NCBI GenBank assembly: GCA_040399685.1
Contig: JBBART010000018.1
Coordinates: 1-64,000 of the forward strand
Length of the DNA: 64,000 nt
Direction: 5' to 3'
Origin: CAIQQQ01 sp040399685
GTDB lineage: Bacteria; Pseudomonadota; Alphaproteobacteria; Acetobacterales; Acetobacteraceae
The translations under genes and the position numbers were made by a program. The notes under the pieces were generated by a model. The model did no database searches, was not told where the DNA came from, and saw only the letters and a list, made by a program, of their open reading frames with translations. Shown here one piece after another: positions 43,589-52,290 of the stretch (the stretch's first letter is position 1; each line of letters opens with the position of its first letter).

Positions 43589-44707
43589 TTGACATTTTTG
43601 TTGAACAAAAATAGCGCATCAATTAACTCGCGGCCAACTTCGGCATGTGGGTCAATCGGCCGACGCACTGCAATTTTCGGCGGACTTAGCCTCATAGCCA
43701 ACCATCACTCAGCAGGCGCTGCCGAACTTAATGCAGGAGAACAGCAGGAGTGGATTTCCTTCCGAGATCGGTTTGTTCAGCCGAATGGGCGTGTGATCGA
43801 TAACGCCAACAATGGCCAGTCACATTCTGAAGGACAAGGCTGGGGCATGATCTTCGCGGCTCGCTTTGGCGATCGCGAAACGTTCAATCTCATTAGCGAC
43901 TGGCGCCGGCGTGTCCTTCGTCGAAGTGGTGATTTGTTGCATGCCTGGCGCTGCCAACCGGGCCCAAACGAAATCGTGGACGACAAAAACAATGCCAGTG
44001 ACGGAGATCTCCTCATCGCTTGGGGGCTGATAGCCGCGGCTGCGCGTTGGCGTGACCCTGAGCTCCTTGCTGAAGGCCGCGCACTGGCCGAAGACATACT
44101 CCGCCTGCTTGTGCGTTCTTACAATGGACGGATCTTACTATTGCCAGCCCTGCATGGTTTCGAGCATTCGTCATATGTTGTGGTCAATCCTTCCTATTAC
44201 GTTTTTCCTGCATTCCCTATACTTGCCGCGGTCGTCCCAGATCCGGCCTGGATACGCGTTGCAGCGCAAGGAATTGCCCTTTTGCGCGCGGGACGGTTCG
44301 GACGTTGGCAGTTGCCCCCGGATTGGCTGGCTGTTTTTGGCCGCACAGACCCTCCGGCACCGGCGCCGGGATATCGAAGTCGGTTTTCCTACGATGCCGT
44401 CCGCGTCCCGCTTTACATGGTCTGGGCCGGAATGTTTGATGAGCCTGCAGTGACCGCCACGGCGCGCCTTTGGGGCAGTGGTGACGTAAAAAAGCTGCCC
44501 GCCTGGATAGATCTGGTGAACGGCCAGAACGCCAAATATCCCCCGCCATCTGGCTTTCTTGCTATTGGCCGCCTCGCGGTCGCGGCGGGTCGAACGAAAC
44601 CTCCCAACGGCGATATGCCGCATGTAGCAGACGCAAAAGATTACTTTTCCGCCGCACTTACCCTGCTGACACGCCTGGCGCGACATGACACGGGGTTATC
44701 GGCATGA
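43589..44707 (+). CDS. Glycoside hydrolase family 8 endoglucanase (BcsZ/CMCax-like)
   Basis: The 372-residue enzyme is an inverting beta-1,4-glucanase of family GH8. NNGQSHSEGQGWGMIFA contains the catalytic acid Glu and DDKNNASDGDLLIAWGL the catalytic Asp; NPSYYVFPAFPIL and YRSRFSYDAVRVPLYMVW are further family signatures. A twin-arginine-like leader (GRRTAIFGGLSLIANHHSAGAAE) indicates export. The only usable in-frame starts are TTG codons (43589, 43598, 43601) in a region that also contains a palindrome, so the start is uncertain. In cellulose producers such enzymes assist cellulose synthase, but no bcsA/B/C is nearby. The next gene overlaps by 4 bases. Confidence 0.87.
   Translation: MTFLLNKNSASINSRPTSACGSIGRRTAIFGGLSLIANHHSAGAAELNAGEQQEWISFRDRFVQPNGRVIDNANNGQSHSEGQGWGMIFAARFGDRETFNLISDWRRRVLRRSGDLLHAWRCQPGPNEIVDDKNNASDGDLLIAWGLIAAAARWRDPELLAEGRALAEDILRLLVRSYNGRILLLPALHGFEHSSYVVVNPSYYVFPAFPILAAVVPDPAWIRVAAQGIALLRAGRFGRWQLPPDWLAVFGRTDPPAPAPGYRSRFSYDAVRVPLYMVWAGMFDEPAVTATARLWGSGDVKKLPAWIDLVNGQNAKYPPPSGFLAIGRLAVAAGRTKPPNGDMPHVADAKDYFSAALTLLTRLARHDTGLSA
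43595..43611. promoter_or_regulatory. Palindrome at the GH8 gene start
   Basis: TTTTTGTTGAACAAAAA (8-base arms around one G) directly follows TTGACA at 43589-43594. It looks like an operator next to a -35 box, yet overlaps the only possible start codons of the GH8 gene. Confidence 0.3.
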
Positions 44708-45345
44708 ACGGTCGTCCGGTCCTCAAAAACACCGACGAAGTCTGGGAAGAGCTCTACCAACCAGATGCTTCCGCGTTGCCGCCGCCGCCACGTTCGCTCC
44801 TTGCGCGTCGAAAGAAACGGCTGTTGGCCGCTATTCTCGTGTGCTTGGTGGTGTTGACGCTTGCTTTCGTTGGCGCAGGCGCCAGCTTCTTGATTGCCAC
44901 CATCGATCTCTACGCCGATATCCAACGTCGTGATGGGCGAAAGTTGGAAGCCGAGGTGGACTGGCCGTTGCTCCAGCGCTCGCTGCGCCAGGACCTGACC
45001 GATCTTGCCGGCAGCGGCGTTGACAGCAGCGCCAGCAGTGCCGAATTCCTCAACGCGTTGGTCGAGACGACTATCCAAGGCCTGCGGCAGCCCGAACAAC
45101 TCGCCAGAACGGTCGTGGCGCGAACACGGTCAATGGTGGGTCCAGGGGCTCTTGGTCATCTGGTGCTTACCGATATTTTGGATTGGTTCCATTATCAGGA
45201 TGGCGGTAATATTCGGATTGATCTTCCTGCCGATTCTTATGCCGTGGTTTCTGGTGTTAGCCTGTGTTTTCGTCCTACGTCATATATGTTGCCCAAACTC
45301 AAGCTATCCGGCGTGGGTTGGCCGGAGATCAGGCGGCATTGTTGA
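44704..45345 (+). CDS. DUF2939-like membrane-anchored protein
   Basis: The 213-residue protein has a basic N-terminus (LLARRKKRLL), one transmembrane helix (AAILVCLVVLTLAFVGAGASFLIATI, about residues 41-66) and an extracytoplasmic part beginning LYADIQRRDGRKLEAEVDWPLLQRSLRQDL, the signature of DUF2939. The C-terminus, LKLSGVGWPEIRRHC, matches the expected final strand. Function of the family is unknown. It overlaps the GH8 gene by 4 bases, so the two are translationally coupled; a role in glucan processing at the envelope is inferred from that alone. Confidence 0.65.
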   Translation: MNGRPVLKNTDEVWEELYQPDASALPPPPRSLLARRKKRLLAAILVCLVVLTLAFVGAGASFLIATIDLYADIQRRDGRKLEAEVDWPLLQRSLRQDLTDLAGSGVDSSASSAEFLNALVETTIQGLRQPEQLARTVVARTRSMVGPGALGHLVLTDILDWFHYQDGGNIRIDLPADSYAVVSGVSLCFRPTSYMLPKLKLSGVGWPEIRRHC

Positions 45346-45358
45346 TCTAAGGCATCAG

Positions 45359-47434
45359 TCAGCCTTCCGCAGTCGGCTTCTGGTGGTCGCGTATCCAAAC
45401 CAACGCTGCCGTTGCGGACATCGGCGGGGCGATGAAAAAGCCTTGCGCGAAATCGCATCCCGCTTCACGCACAAAGTCCATCTCCTCTGCTGTCTCCACC
45501 CCTTCGGCAATGGCCTGAATGCCAAGCCCGTGCGCCAACCCAATGACGCCCCGCACAATCGCCTCCGCCCGTGCATTGCGGCCAATGCCAGACACAAAGC
45601 GACGGGCGATCTTGAGGCCGTCGAGCGGAAACCGATGCAGACTGGAGAGACTTGAGAAGCCGGTCCCAAAATTATCGAGGTAGAGCCGGGCACCGCGAAG
45701 GCGCAGATCCTGAAGCGATTTTTGGTCGTCCAGATCGCTGCTGCCGACGAGCACGTCTTCATTGAGTTCCACAGCCAGGCGAGACATGTCGAGGCCCAAC
45801 GCGCTCAGGGCATGGTTGATCGTCAGCAACACGTTGGGCGTCGCAACCTCAGCAGGGCTCAGATTGATCGATAGTCCATAGCGCGGGGCTTCTACCCCAA
45901 GAGACAGGTCGATCTCAGCCAATGCGGCAAACGCTTTGTTGCGCACCTCCGCCGAAATGACTGGCAGCTTGCCCATGGCCTCTGCGATCGGCAGGAACTC
46001 GCCAGGAGGTACCTGGCCCAGACGAGGATGGTGCCATCTGGCAAGCACTTCAAAGGAGATCGCGTTGTTGCTGCGACACTCCACAATCGGCTGCAGCCAG
46101 GCCTCCAGGCCGCGCAAGTCCCCATTGCCCAATGCGTCGAGCACTGCATCGCGACGTGCCTGCACCAAGGTTTCGCTGCTATGATAGGCTTTTACCCGGC
46201 TGTTGCCGGTGCTTTTCGCATCGCGCATCGCAATATCGGCCATACGCAACAGTTCGCTGCGCTCTCGGCTGTCATGTGGCGCAAGGGCTGTGCTGGTGCT
46301 GAGAGAAAATCGGAGCAACTCGCCCGAGAATGGTAGCGGCTGTTCTGCAATATTCACCAAACGAGATGCCTCCGCCATCAGCGCGGTATGACCGCCGTCG
46401 ATACGAGGCAGAGCAACTGCGAAGCTGCGCGAGCCCAGCCTGCCAATGAGCGCCCCACTTCCCGCTGCTTGGCGCAGCCTGCTGGCCACCGCATGAAGAA
46501 CGGCATCACTGGCGCTGCTGTCGGTGCCACTGTCACTATTTGTGTTGAGCGAAAGGAGTTTGTTGAGATCAAGGCGGATCAGGCCTACCCCGGCGCTGGA
46601 TCGCGCCTTCCCGAGTAATATTTTGAAACGTGCAAGAAAGGCGCCGCGGCTGAGAGCGCCAGTCAGCGCATCGCGAGAGGCCAGCCACTCCAGGAGTTTG
46701 ATGCTGCGCCGTAGGCGGAGTTCAAATGGCAACAGGGCCAGTGAGATCACAACCGCCAGGGCGAGAAGATAGCCGCCATTCCAAGCGATCGCCCGTTTGT
46801 GACGTGTGGCACGTTGACCTGCCCATTGCCGGAACAACTCCCCGGCCTGGTCGATCCGCGGCGCCAGACCGTTCGCGATTTCAAATCTCAGGTCGCTGAG
46901 GAGCCGCTCGGCATCATCGGCGTTGGTGGGTTTTTCAATGCGGTGACCAAGAGCTACAAGGTCGAAGATACGCTCAGAAAGCGTATAGCTTCGTCCGCCC
47001 ATCAGGTCCCGCAAGGCGAGGGGAACGTCCTCAGACAGTGCCGCTGTGTCCAGCAATGCCTGGTGAGTGGCAAGGCTGACGAGAGCTGCAGAGAACCTTC
47101 CGCTCTCATCAGCCGTCCGGGGGTCGAGGGCTGCAAGTTGCCAGAGCAGCGCCGCCTCGGTCTGGGCTATCGCTGCGGTCTCGGCGGCGGCGGCAACATG
47201 AGAAGCGCTATTTTGAATCGATACTATCTGAATTGCGCTAAAAACCATAAATATCGCGACAGCAAGAAATTCGTAAAAACGCAGTCGGATAAGGGATCTC
47301 GTCATTATCTCACTGTTCACCATGCTGGCCCGATACAGTGCAGAGACGCTAGGCTTTGACGCCAAAAGTCTTTTTAACCATTTTTGAGGGGGAGAGTCTT
47401 TAATCTTGGAGTTCACGTTACTCATTGGTTTCAC
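45359..47434 (-). CDS. Membrane GGDEF/EAL protein with degenerate active sites
   Basis: The 691-residue inner-membrane protein has helices at about residues 52-75 (RFYEFLAVAIFMVFSAIQIV) and 222-242 (GGYLLALAVVISLALLPFEL) with a periplasmic sensor region between. The GGDEF domain (about 245-410) has GSRSF where GG(D/E)EF is required, so cyclase activity is unlikely. In the EAL domain (about 430-680) EVLARW, NLSPAE, VELNED, Lys in DGLKIARRF and EGVETAEE are kept. The DDFGTG metal site, however, reads DNFGTG and KID reads KIA. It may be a c-di-GMP-binding effector or a weak phosphodiesterase. It is convergent with the GH8/DUF2939 pair, hinting at c-di-GMP control of glucan. Confidence 0.88.
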   Translation of the reverse strand: MKPMSNVNSKIKDSPPQKWLKRLLASKPSVSALYRASMVNSEIMTRSLIRLRFYEFLAVAIFMVFSAIQIVSIQNSASHVAAAAETAAIAQTEAALLWQLAALDPRTADESGRFSAALVSLATHQALLDTAALSEDVPLALRDLMGGRSYTLSERIFDLVALGHRIEKPTNADDAERLLSDLRFEIANGLAPRIDQAGELFRQWAGQRATRHKRAIAWNGGYLLALAVVISLALLPFELRLRRSIKLLEWLASRDALTGALSRGAFLARFKILLGKARSSAGVGLIRLDLNKLLSLNTNSDSGTDSSASDAVLHAVASRLRQAAGSGALIGRLGSRSFAVALPRIDGGHTALMAEASRLVNIAEQPLPFSGELLRFSLSTSTALAPHDSRERSELLRMADIAMRDAKSTGNSRVKAYHSSETLVQARRDAVLDALGNGDLRGLEAWLQPIVECRSNNAISFEVLARWHHPRLGQVPPGEFLPIAEAMGKLPVISAEVRNKAFAALAEIDLSLGVEAPRYGLSINLSPAEVATPNVLLTINHALSALGLDMSRLAVELNEDVLVGSSDLDDQKSLQDLRLRGARLYLDNFGTGFSSLSSLHRFPLDGLKIARRFVSGIGRNARAEAIVRGVIGLAHGLGIQAIAEGVETAEEMDFVREAGCDFAQGFFIAPPMSATAALVWIRDHQKPTAEG

Positions 47435-47650
47435 TCAACTCCACTGGCGGGGCCTCAAGTCAGCGATCTGCTACCGATTTGGGGAGCAATCGGCCCCAAG
47501 TTGTGGATCTTGAGTGTTGATCGACAAGGCAATCGATTGACGTCTTGTCGATGGCAGCATTCATAGGTCTAGTCAGCTTATCGGAAATCAAAGCCGGAGT
47601 AAAATAGCGGTTAACGGGCCCGCCTATCATCTTGTTGCCACGCTGGCGCC

Positions 47651-48919
47651 AGAGGTGGCCCCGGAAATTCGGACAGGGTTATAAGCTATCCCAGCCTGCA
47701 TGAGAGGCGGGACGCGATGGGAAAAGTGACACGCAAGCGCTACGGGGCGGATTTCAAGGCGAAGGTCGCCCTGGACGCGATCACGGGGGAGCAGACGTTG
47801 GCCGAACTGGCCACCAAGCATGGCATTCACCAAACGATGATCGCTGGGTGGAAGCGTCAGGCGATTGAGGGGCTGACGTCGACGTTTTCCGGCAAGGCCG
47901 AGGCGGTTCGGGTCAACAGCGAAGCCGAGCTGTCACGGCTGCACGCCAAAATCGGCCCCGTTGGTGGTGGAACGTGATGTTTTGGCGAAGGCCTCCGGTC
48001 GATGAGTGTCGAACGGAGGCGAGAGACGATAAACCCGAAACACAAGCGCCTGTCGGTCGTTCGGCAATGCGCGCTGCTCCAGATCAGCCGGTCTGGGCAC
48101 TATTATCGGCCGACAGGCAAGAGCGAGGGTGCGCTGGCGCTGATGCGGCTGATCGACGAGGCCTTTCTGGAATCGCCCTATTATGGTGCGCGGCAGATGA
48201 TGCGGCATCTGCATCGTCTGGGCCATCGCATTGGCCGTCATCGCGTGGCCCGACTGATGCGCAAGATGGGGCTTCGGGCCATCTTCCAGAAACCCAATAC
48301 CAGCGCACCGCACCCGGAACATCGGGTTTATCCGTATCTTCTACGGAATTTGGCGGTCCTCCGGCCCAACCAGGTCTGGTGTTCCGACATCACCTACATT
48401 CCGATGCGTCGTGGTTTTTTGTATTTGGTGGCGATCATGGATTGGCATAGCCGCCGCGTGCTGTCGTGGCGGCTGTCCAACACGATGGATGTCGGGTTTT
48501 GCGTCGAGGCTTTGGAGGAGGCCCTGGTCCGGTATGGCACGCCTGAGATCTTCAACACCGATCAGGGCAGCCAATTTACCAGCGTGGCGTTCACCCAGGT
48601 GTTGAAGGACGCCAGCGTGCAGATCAGCATGGATGGCCGAGGACGGTGGATGGACAACGTGTTCATCGAACGCCTGTGGCGTTCACTGAAATACGAATGT
48701 GTTTATCTGCATGCATTCGAGACTGGCCCGGCCCTGCACGCCGGACTGATGCGGTGGATTGCCCACTACAACATACAACGACCACATTCCGCGCTGGCTG
48801 GGCGTACGCCCGACGAGGCGTATCAGCAGACCCGCCCGCCATCAAATTGGCGGCGTAATCGGAACCTGGGAATAGCTTATCAGAGTTGCCAAACTGTCCA
48901 GGCAACCGGGGCCACCTCA
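47651..48919 (+). mobile_element. IS3-family insertion sequence (complete ends, damaged ORFs)
   Basis: Terminal inverted repeats are GAGGTGGCCCCGG (47652-47664) and CCGGGGCCACCTC (48906-48918), with further imperfect similarity inward (GGACAG...ATAAGCTAT against ATAGCTTAT...CTGTCC). Between them are orfA and orfB. No matching 3-4 base target duplication is obvious outside the repeats, so the flanks may have rearranged. Both ORFs carry indels (see their entries). The element lies 217 bases upstream of the GGDEF/EAL gene start. Confidence 0.8.
47717..47977 (+). pseudogene. IS3-family OrfA (HTH), frameshifted at the C-terminus
   Basis: The frame encodes KRYGADFKAKVALDAITGEQTLAELATKHGIHQTMIAGWKRQAIEGL, the OrfA helix-turn-helix, then SEAELSRLHAKIG. 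After this point related elements continue QLVVERDFLAKASGR and stop by overlapping the orfB start. Here the next bases are CCCCG instead of one codon, so the frame shifts to PVGGGT and stops early at 47977. The expected text LVVERDVLAKASGR is present in the +1 frame up to 48005. Confidence 0.8.
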
Positions 48920-49027
48920 ATATCACCATTCTCGCCGCTATTATGCGGTCGCGCAGCCGGCACCGTAGTTCCTTATGGATCCGATCATAGTCTTCAAGCT
49001 TGTTGTCAAAACAGCAAGGCTTGGTGA
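48002..49027 (+). CDS. IS3-family OrfB transposase (DDE integrase domain)
   Basis: The 341-residue ORF has an N-terminal HTH_21-like region (SPYYGARQMMRHLHRLGHRIGRHRVARLMR) and an rve integrase core with all catalytic residues: Asp in VWCSDITYIP, Asp in IFNTDQGSQFTS and Glu in DNVFIERLWRSLKYE. The C-terminal HYNIQRPHSALAGRTPDEAY is standard. Its expected stop after about PPSNLAA is missed through an apparent one-base deletion near 48850, and translation runs through the right inverted repeat into flanking DNA for some 36 codons. Transposition would also need OrfA, which is frameshifted, so the copy is probably inactive. Confidence 0.85.
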   Translation: MSVERRRETINPKHKRLSVVRQCALLQISRSGHYYRPTGKSEGALALMRLIDEAFLESPYYGARQMMRHLHRLGHRIGRHRVARLMRKMGLRAIFQKPNTSAPHPEHRVYPYLLRNLAVLRPNQVWCSDITYIPMRRGFLYLVAIMDWHSRRVLSWRLSNTMDVGFCVEALEEALVRYGTPEIFNTDQGSQFTSVAFTQVLKDASVQISMDGRGRWMDNVFIERLWRSLKYECVYLHAFETGPALHAGLMRWIAHYNIQRPHSALAGRTPDEAYQQTRPPSNWRRNRNLGIAYQSCQTVQATGATSISPFSPLLCGRAAGTVVPYGSDHSLQACCQNSKAW

Positions 49028-49334
49028 GTTGCGGCCGCATTGACCAATCGGGATCGTTGTTGGTGCGATGTAGAGAGGCATTTCCAGACCGCCTCTGTCC
49101 ATTTTCATTGTTTTCCATTGGCCCGACACAGCTCTTTTTCCTCAGTCCTTTGCGCCAGGGAGGCAACCAAATACCGTCTCCCTCATCGCAGACTGAAAAG
49201 CAGACCACCTACACACCGACATCTATGCCTGCTTCAGTTCCGCTGGTGAACCGCTTCGGGGCGATCGCACGACAATGGAAATCGTGCTCGCGGCACTGGC
49301 GAAGTCACCGGCGACCTACTTTTACGCCGGCCAC
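49028..49334. other. Spacer between the IS3 element and blh, no gene identified
   Basis: Short ORFs here show no domain. On the minus strand 48960-49020 reads FDNKLEDYDRIHKE, faintly like the NKLKDYRRI segment of IS5-type transposases, but the match is too short to call. Confidence 0.4.
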
Positions 49335-50276
49335 TTAAATTCGCCTGTCGCCTGGGCCTCGCGGGTCGAGCCAGGATGTCACGATCATATGTGGCAGCGT
49401 AAGTGCCGCGATGATTCGAAACGCTGGTGCGAGCAGGCCGGTGATCACGTTCGCTTCAACAAGCGCCAAGCCCGCAAGACCAAAAGCACATAAAATACAA
49501 GCAGGAACCATCACGCGGCCAATCCACCGGAATGCCGTCGCCTGACTATAGGGGCTATGCCAAGCGCCGAGGCGAAGAACATGCCGCATTGCGTGGCCTA
49601 TCGAGAAATACAGTCCAAATGCGAGAAGAGGGGGAAGCAGCAGAAACCCCGCCGCCGTTGTCAGTCTCTCTGCCACGCCACGGTGCTCACGAAGACGCGT
49701 CCTTGTCACCCAGATGAACGCGGCGAGCCAGACAGGCACAAGCCATTGCGTCGCACGCAGCAAAGGCTCCAGTGTGTCGGTTGGCATTTTGGCCATTGCT
49801 GCCAGAACCGGGGCGGCGTCGGCGGCGTGAAAGGCCACCGGCAACAGCACCGGCAACATCCCATAGGTGAGCACCACGACAAGGCGCGGGACGCCATCAG
49901 GCGCAAGCCCGTCTTCCGCGTCACCAAGGCCAAAATGCACCACCGTTGCTGCCAGAAACACGACAAGCGTCGTTTGGGGCACCCACATCCAGGCCAGCAG
50001 AACCAGTCCGGCCAGGGCCAGATAGGCCGTCACGAAAATCACACTCCAGCTGCGCCCGAGGCGCCGTTCCAGCACGGGGCGTGCAACCAAATGATCGAAG
50101 GCGCCGTGCGGAACACCGATCAGCACAAGTCCTGCGAGCAAGACGGCGACCTGCAGGCCCAGGCCAAAGGTCATGCCCATCATCGCCGCGAGGCTGAGGC
50201 TCCCGACCAAAATGGTCGACACGCCAGACTGCACATGAAGCGCCTGGCCTAGCCAGGGACGGCGGTCTTCGGCCAT
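49335..50276 (-). CDS. blh: Beta-carotene 15,15'-dioxygenase, Brp/Blh family
   Basis: This 313-residue polytopic membrane enzyme cleaves beta-carotene symmetrically into two retinal molecules. It has about eight hydrophobic helices and the iron-binding histidine motifs of the family: GVPHGAFDHL (about residues 53-62), TVVHFGLGDAED, SIGHAMRHVLRL and ALTLPHMIVTSW near the C-terminus. Start ATG at 50276 is chosen because the protein then opens MAEDRRPWLGQALHVQ; it overlaps the crtY end by 28 bases. It is the last gene of the rhodopsin-carotenoid operon and supplies the chromophore for the rhodopsin encoded at its other end. Confidence 0.9.
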   Translation of the reverse strand: MAEDRRPWLGQALHVQSGVSTILVGSLSLAAMMGMTFGLGLQVAVLLAGLVLIGVPHGAFDHLVARPVLERRLGRSWSVIFVTAYLALAGLVLLAWMWVPQTTLVVFLAATVVHFGLGDAEDGLAPDGVPRLVVVLTYGMLPVLLPVAFHAADAAPVLAAMAKMPTDTLEPLLRATQWLVPVWLAAFIWVTRTRLREHRGVAERLTTAAGFLLLPPLLAFGLYFSIGHAMRHVLRLGAWHSPYSQATAFRWIGRVMVPACILCAFGLAGLALVEANVITGLLAPAFRIIAALTLPHMIVTSWLDPRGPGDRRI

Positions 50277-51418
50277 TCGATTTTCTCCGCAGCCAGTCTC
50301 ATGGCGGCCAGTATCGTGGGCCTGAACGGGATCGCAGCGGCAACGGCCACAAAATCCGCAGGCCGGGCAACATCGTTCAGGAAACGGATCAAGGCGCCGG
50401 GCGGGCACCTGTCGAACAATCGTGAAAAGATATGCGGCGCCAGATCCGGCTGCCGTGACACGAGGTCCACCAGAACGTGGTCCATCATGCGCACCATCGC
50501 GGGCCGCGCGGGGACCGCAATCGGCATGTTCCCTGCCGCCAGGGCATTCGCCATTGCGTCGCACTGCGCCTGGATCGCATTGAAAGCATAGCCGGTGCTG
50601 GGGCGCATGGCACCACCTGCGACACCGAACCGCAACAGGCGCCGGCCCCGACCCGGCTGGAAGGCAGGGTCCATCGGCAACGCGCCCTGTTCGGAGAACA
50701 GCACCGTGAACGTGTCGACACCATAATGGCTGCGCAGATAGCTTCGAACAGCCACGCGATGATCCGGCGGCTGCAAGCCGGATGGCGCGAACCACGTGTC
50801 CTCAACCAATGCCCGTGTGGGTGTCGAGGGGAGCATGTAGGTGAAATGCGCTCCACTGGCCTGCGGCGTACGAAAATCCATCAGAACGGCAACTCCGGGG
50901 TCGAACACGTTCTCTGATGTTTCGATCTCCATGCCGCCAAAAATCTGCGTCAATCCCTGGCGGCGGACGCCCGCGATCGGGCGCGTGTCGAATGCTACGC
51001 CGCACCGCCAGGTTTCCACGCCGGCCTGCACAAATACCGCATCGTCGTCTTCCCACGCAGTTGCCTCTGCCCCGAGATGCAAGGTGACCTGCGGTGCGGC
51101 CCGAAGCCGCAGAAGAGCCATCTTATAGAGCCGATCGGCCGGAATAGAGTCATAGGCGATGCCGGGGGCCGCACGCACCACGTGGCGATCGTCGGTCGTG
51201 ACCGCCCAACGTTTCCACGAGCACGCCACGGCCTCCTGGAACGGGTGAGGCTGCACCGACCAGAACGACCACGTGCGATCACGCGTGTATTGCGTGCGCG
51301 ATTCGACGACGAGCACCCGCAATCCCGCAAAGCGCGGCTCTGCCAGCCGAACCGCAAGGCTCAGCCCGGCCAGTCCGCCCCCCAGGATGGCGACGTCATA
51401 ATCGAGCCGGCCGGTCAA
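50249..51418 (-). CDS. crtY: Lycopene beta-cyclase
   Basis: The 389-residue flavoprotein-like cyclase converts lycopene into beta-carotene. The dinucleotide-binding motif DYDVAILGGGLAGLSLAVRL is at residues about 5-24. RDRTWSFWS (about residue 52), YDSIPADRLYKMAL, FDTRPIAG, QIFGGMEIET and ALVEDTWFAPSGL (the position of the FLEET-like active-site motif, here LVEDT) follow. TTG at 51418 is chosen as start, overlapping the crtB stop (TTGA) with AGG just upstream; the ORF is open to 51541 but that part has no conserved sequence and would lie inside crtB. The length is normal for CrtY. Confidence 0.9.
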   Translation of the reverse strand: MTGRLDYDVAILGGGLAGLSLAVRLAEPRFAGLRVLVVESRTQYTRDRTWSFWSVQPHPFQEAVACSWKRWAVTTDDRHVVRAAPGIAYDSIPADRLYKMALLRLRAAPQVTLHLGAEATAWEDDDAVFVQAGVETWRCGVAFDTRPIAGVRRQGLTQIFGGMEIETSENVFDPGVAVLMDFRTPQASGAHFTYMLPSTPTRALVEDTWFAPSGLQPPDHRVAVRSYLRSHYGVDTFTVLFSEQGALPMDPAFQPGRGRRLLRFGVAGGAMRPSTGYAFNAIQAQCDAMANALAAGNMPIAVPARPAMVRMMDHVLVDLVSRQPDLAPHIFSRLFDRCPPGALIRFLNDVARPADFVAVAAAIPFRPTILAAMRLAAEKIEWPKTAVPG

Positions 51419-52290
51419 ACCTGGGGACCGGGCAAGGCCGCGTGATGTTCGAACTGCGCCGCATGTGTGGAAGGACGGCGCGTGTGTCCAACCAGGCTGC
51501 CGCCGAGCAGCCATAGCCGGCGCGGCATCGGCACCACGCAACGCCCGGCGCTGAGATAGGACGGACCGAGCGACAGGACGCGAAGACCGATTTCCTCATA
51601 AAGCCGCGCCGCCGCGCGGATGGCCGGCCGCACCCGCGCCGGCAGATAGGCCATGCCGCGTTCGGCGCTGCGATACCGGCTGTCGGCACATTGCAGAACC
51701 TTTTGCACCGCCTCAAAAATCGGGATTGGGTCAGACGTGACATTGTGTGGTCCGCACCCGGAAGGCAGCCAGGTGGCTGGTAGATAGATGCGCCCCAGCG
51801 CCGCATCCTCAGCCACATCGCGCGCGATGTTGGTGAGCTGCATAGCGATGCCAAGGTCGATGGCGTGCGATGTGGCCGCTGCACTCCGGGCATCCAACAC
51901 CGCGCACATCATCAGCCCGACGGTGCCAGCGGCGCCATAGGCATAGTGCAGCAACGCTGCCTCGTCCGGGAGGCGAACCGGGTCAAGATCGGTCAGCACC
52001 GTGTCGATCAAAGTCACAGCGGCCTCACGGCTCACACCATGGTTGTGATGCAGCGCCAGAAACCTCGCCGCGATCGCATGGGTAGTGTCGTCCGTCAGCA
52101 CCGCGTGGCGCACGTCTGCAAGGGCGCAACGAGCTGCCGCGGCATCAGTACTTTCATCCGCGAGATCATCGATGTCGCGGCAAAAGGCATAAAGCTCGGC
52201 TGCACGTCGCAGCGTGGGCCCCGGAAGCAGGCGGCCGGCCAGGCGAAAACTCCGACCATAACGCGCCATGACGGATACGGCCTCTGTCAT
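51415..52290 (-). CDS. crtB: Phytoene synthase
   Basis: The 291-residue prenyltransferase condenses two geranylgeranyl diphosphates into phytoene. Both aspartate-rich motifs are clear: AFCRDIDDLADES (about residues 35-47) and LTNIARDVAEDAALGRIYLP (about residues 145-165). YGAAGTVGLMMC is also conserved. The start at 52290 overlaps the crtI stop by 4 bases (ATGA). An upstream extension of the ORF to 52428 lies inside crtI and is not conserved. It acts between CrtE and CrtI in the same operon. Confidence 0.93.
   Translation of the reverse strand: MTEAVSVMARYGRSFRLAGRLLPGPTLRRAAELYAFCRDIDDLADESTDAAAARCALADVRHAVLTDDTTHAIAARFLALHHNHGVSREAAVTLIDTVLTDLDPVRLPDEAALLHYAYGAAGTVGLMMCAVLDARSAAATSHAIDLGIAMQLTNIARDVAEDAALGRIYLPATWLPSGCGPHNVTSDPIPIFEAVQKVLQCADSRYRSAERGMAYLPARVRPAIRAAARLYEEIGLRVLSLGPSYLSAGRCVVPMPRRLWLLGGSLVGHTRRPSTHAAQFEHHAALPGPQV

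Noticed and set aside
48663..49208. A minus-strand ORF suggestive of an IS5-like transposase end
   Set aside because: Only about ten residues look similar, and the ORF is mostly antisense to the IS3 orfB.
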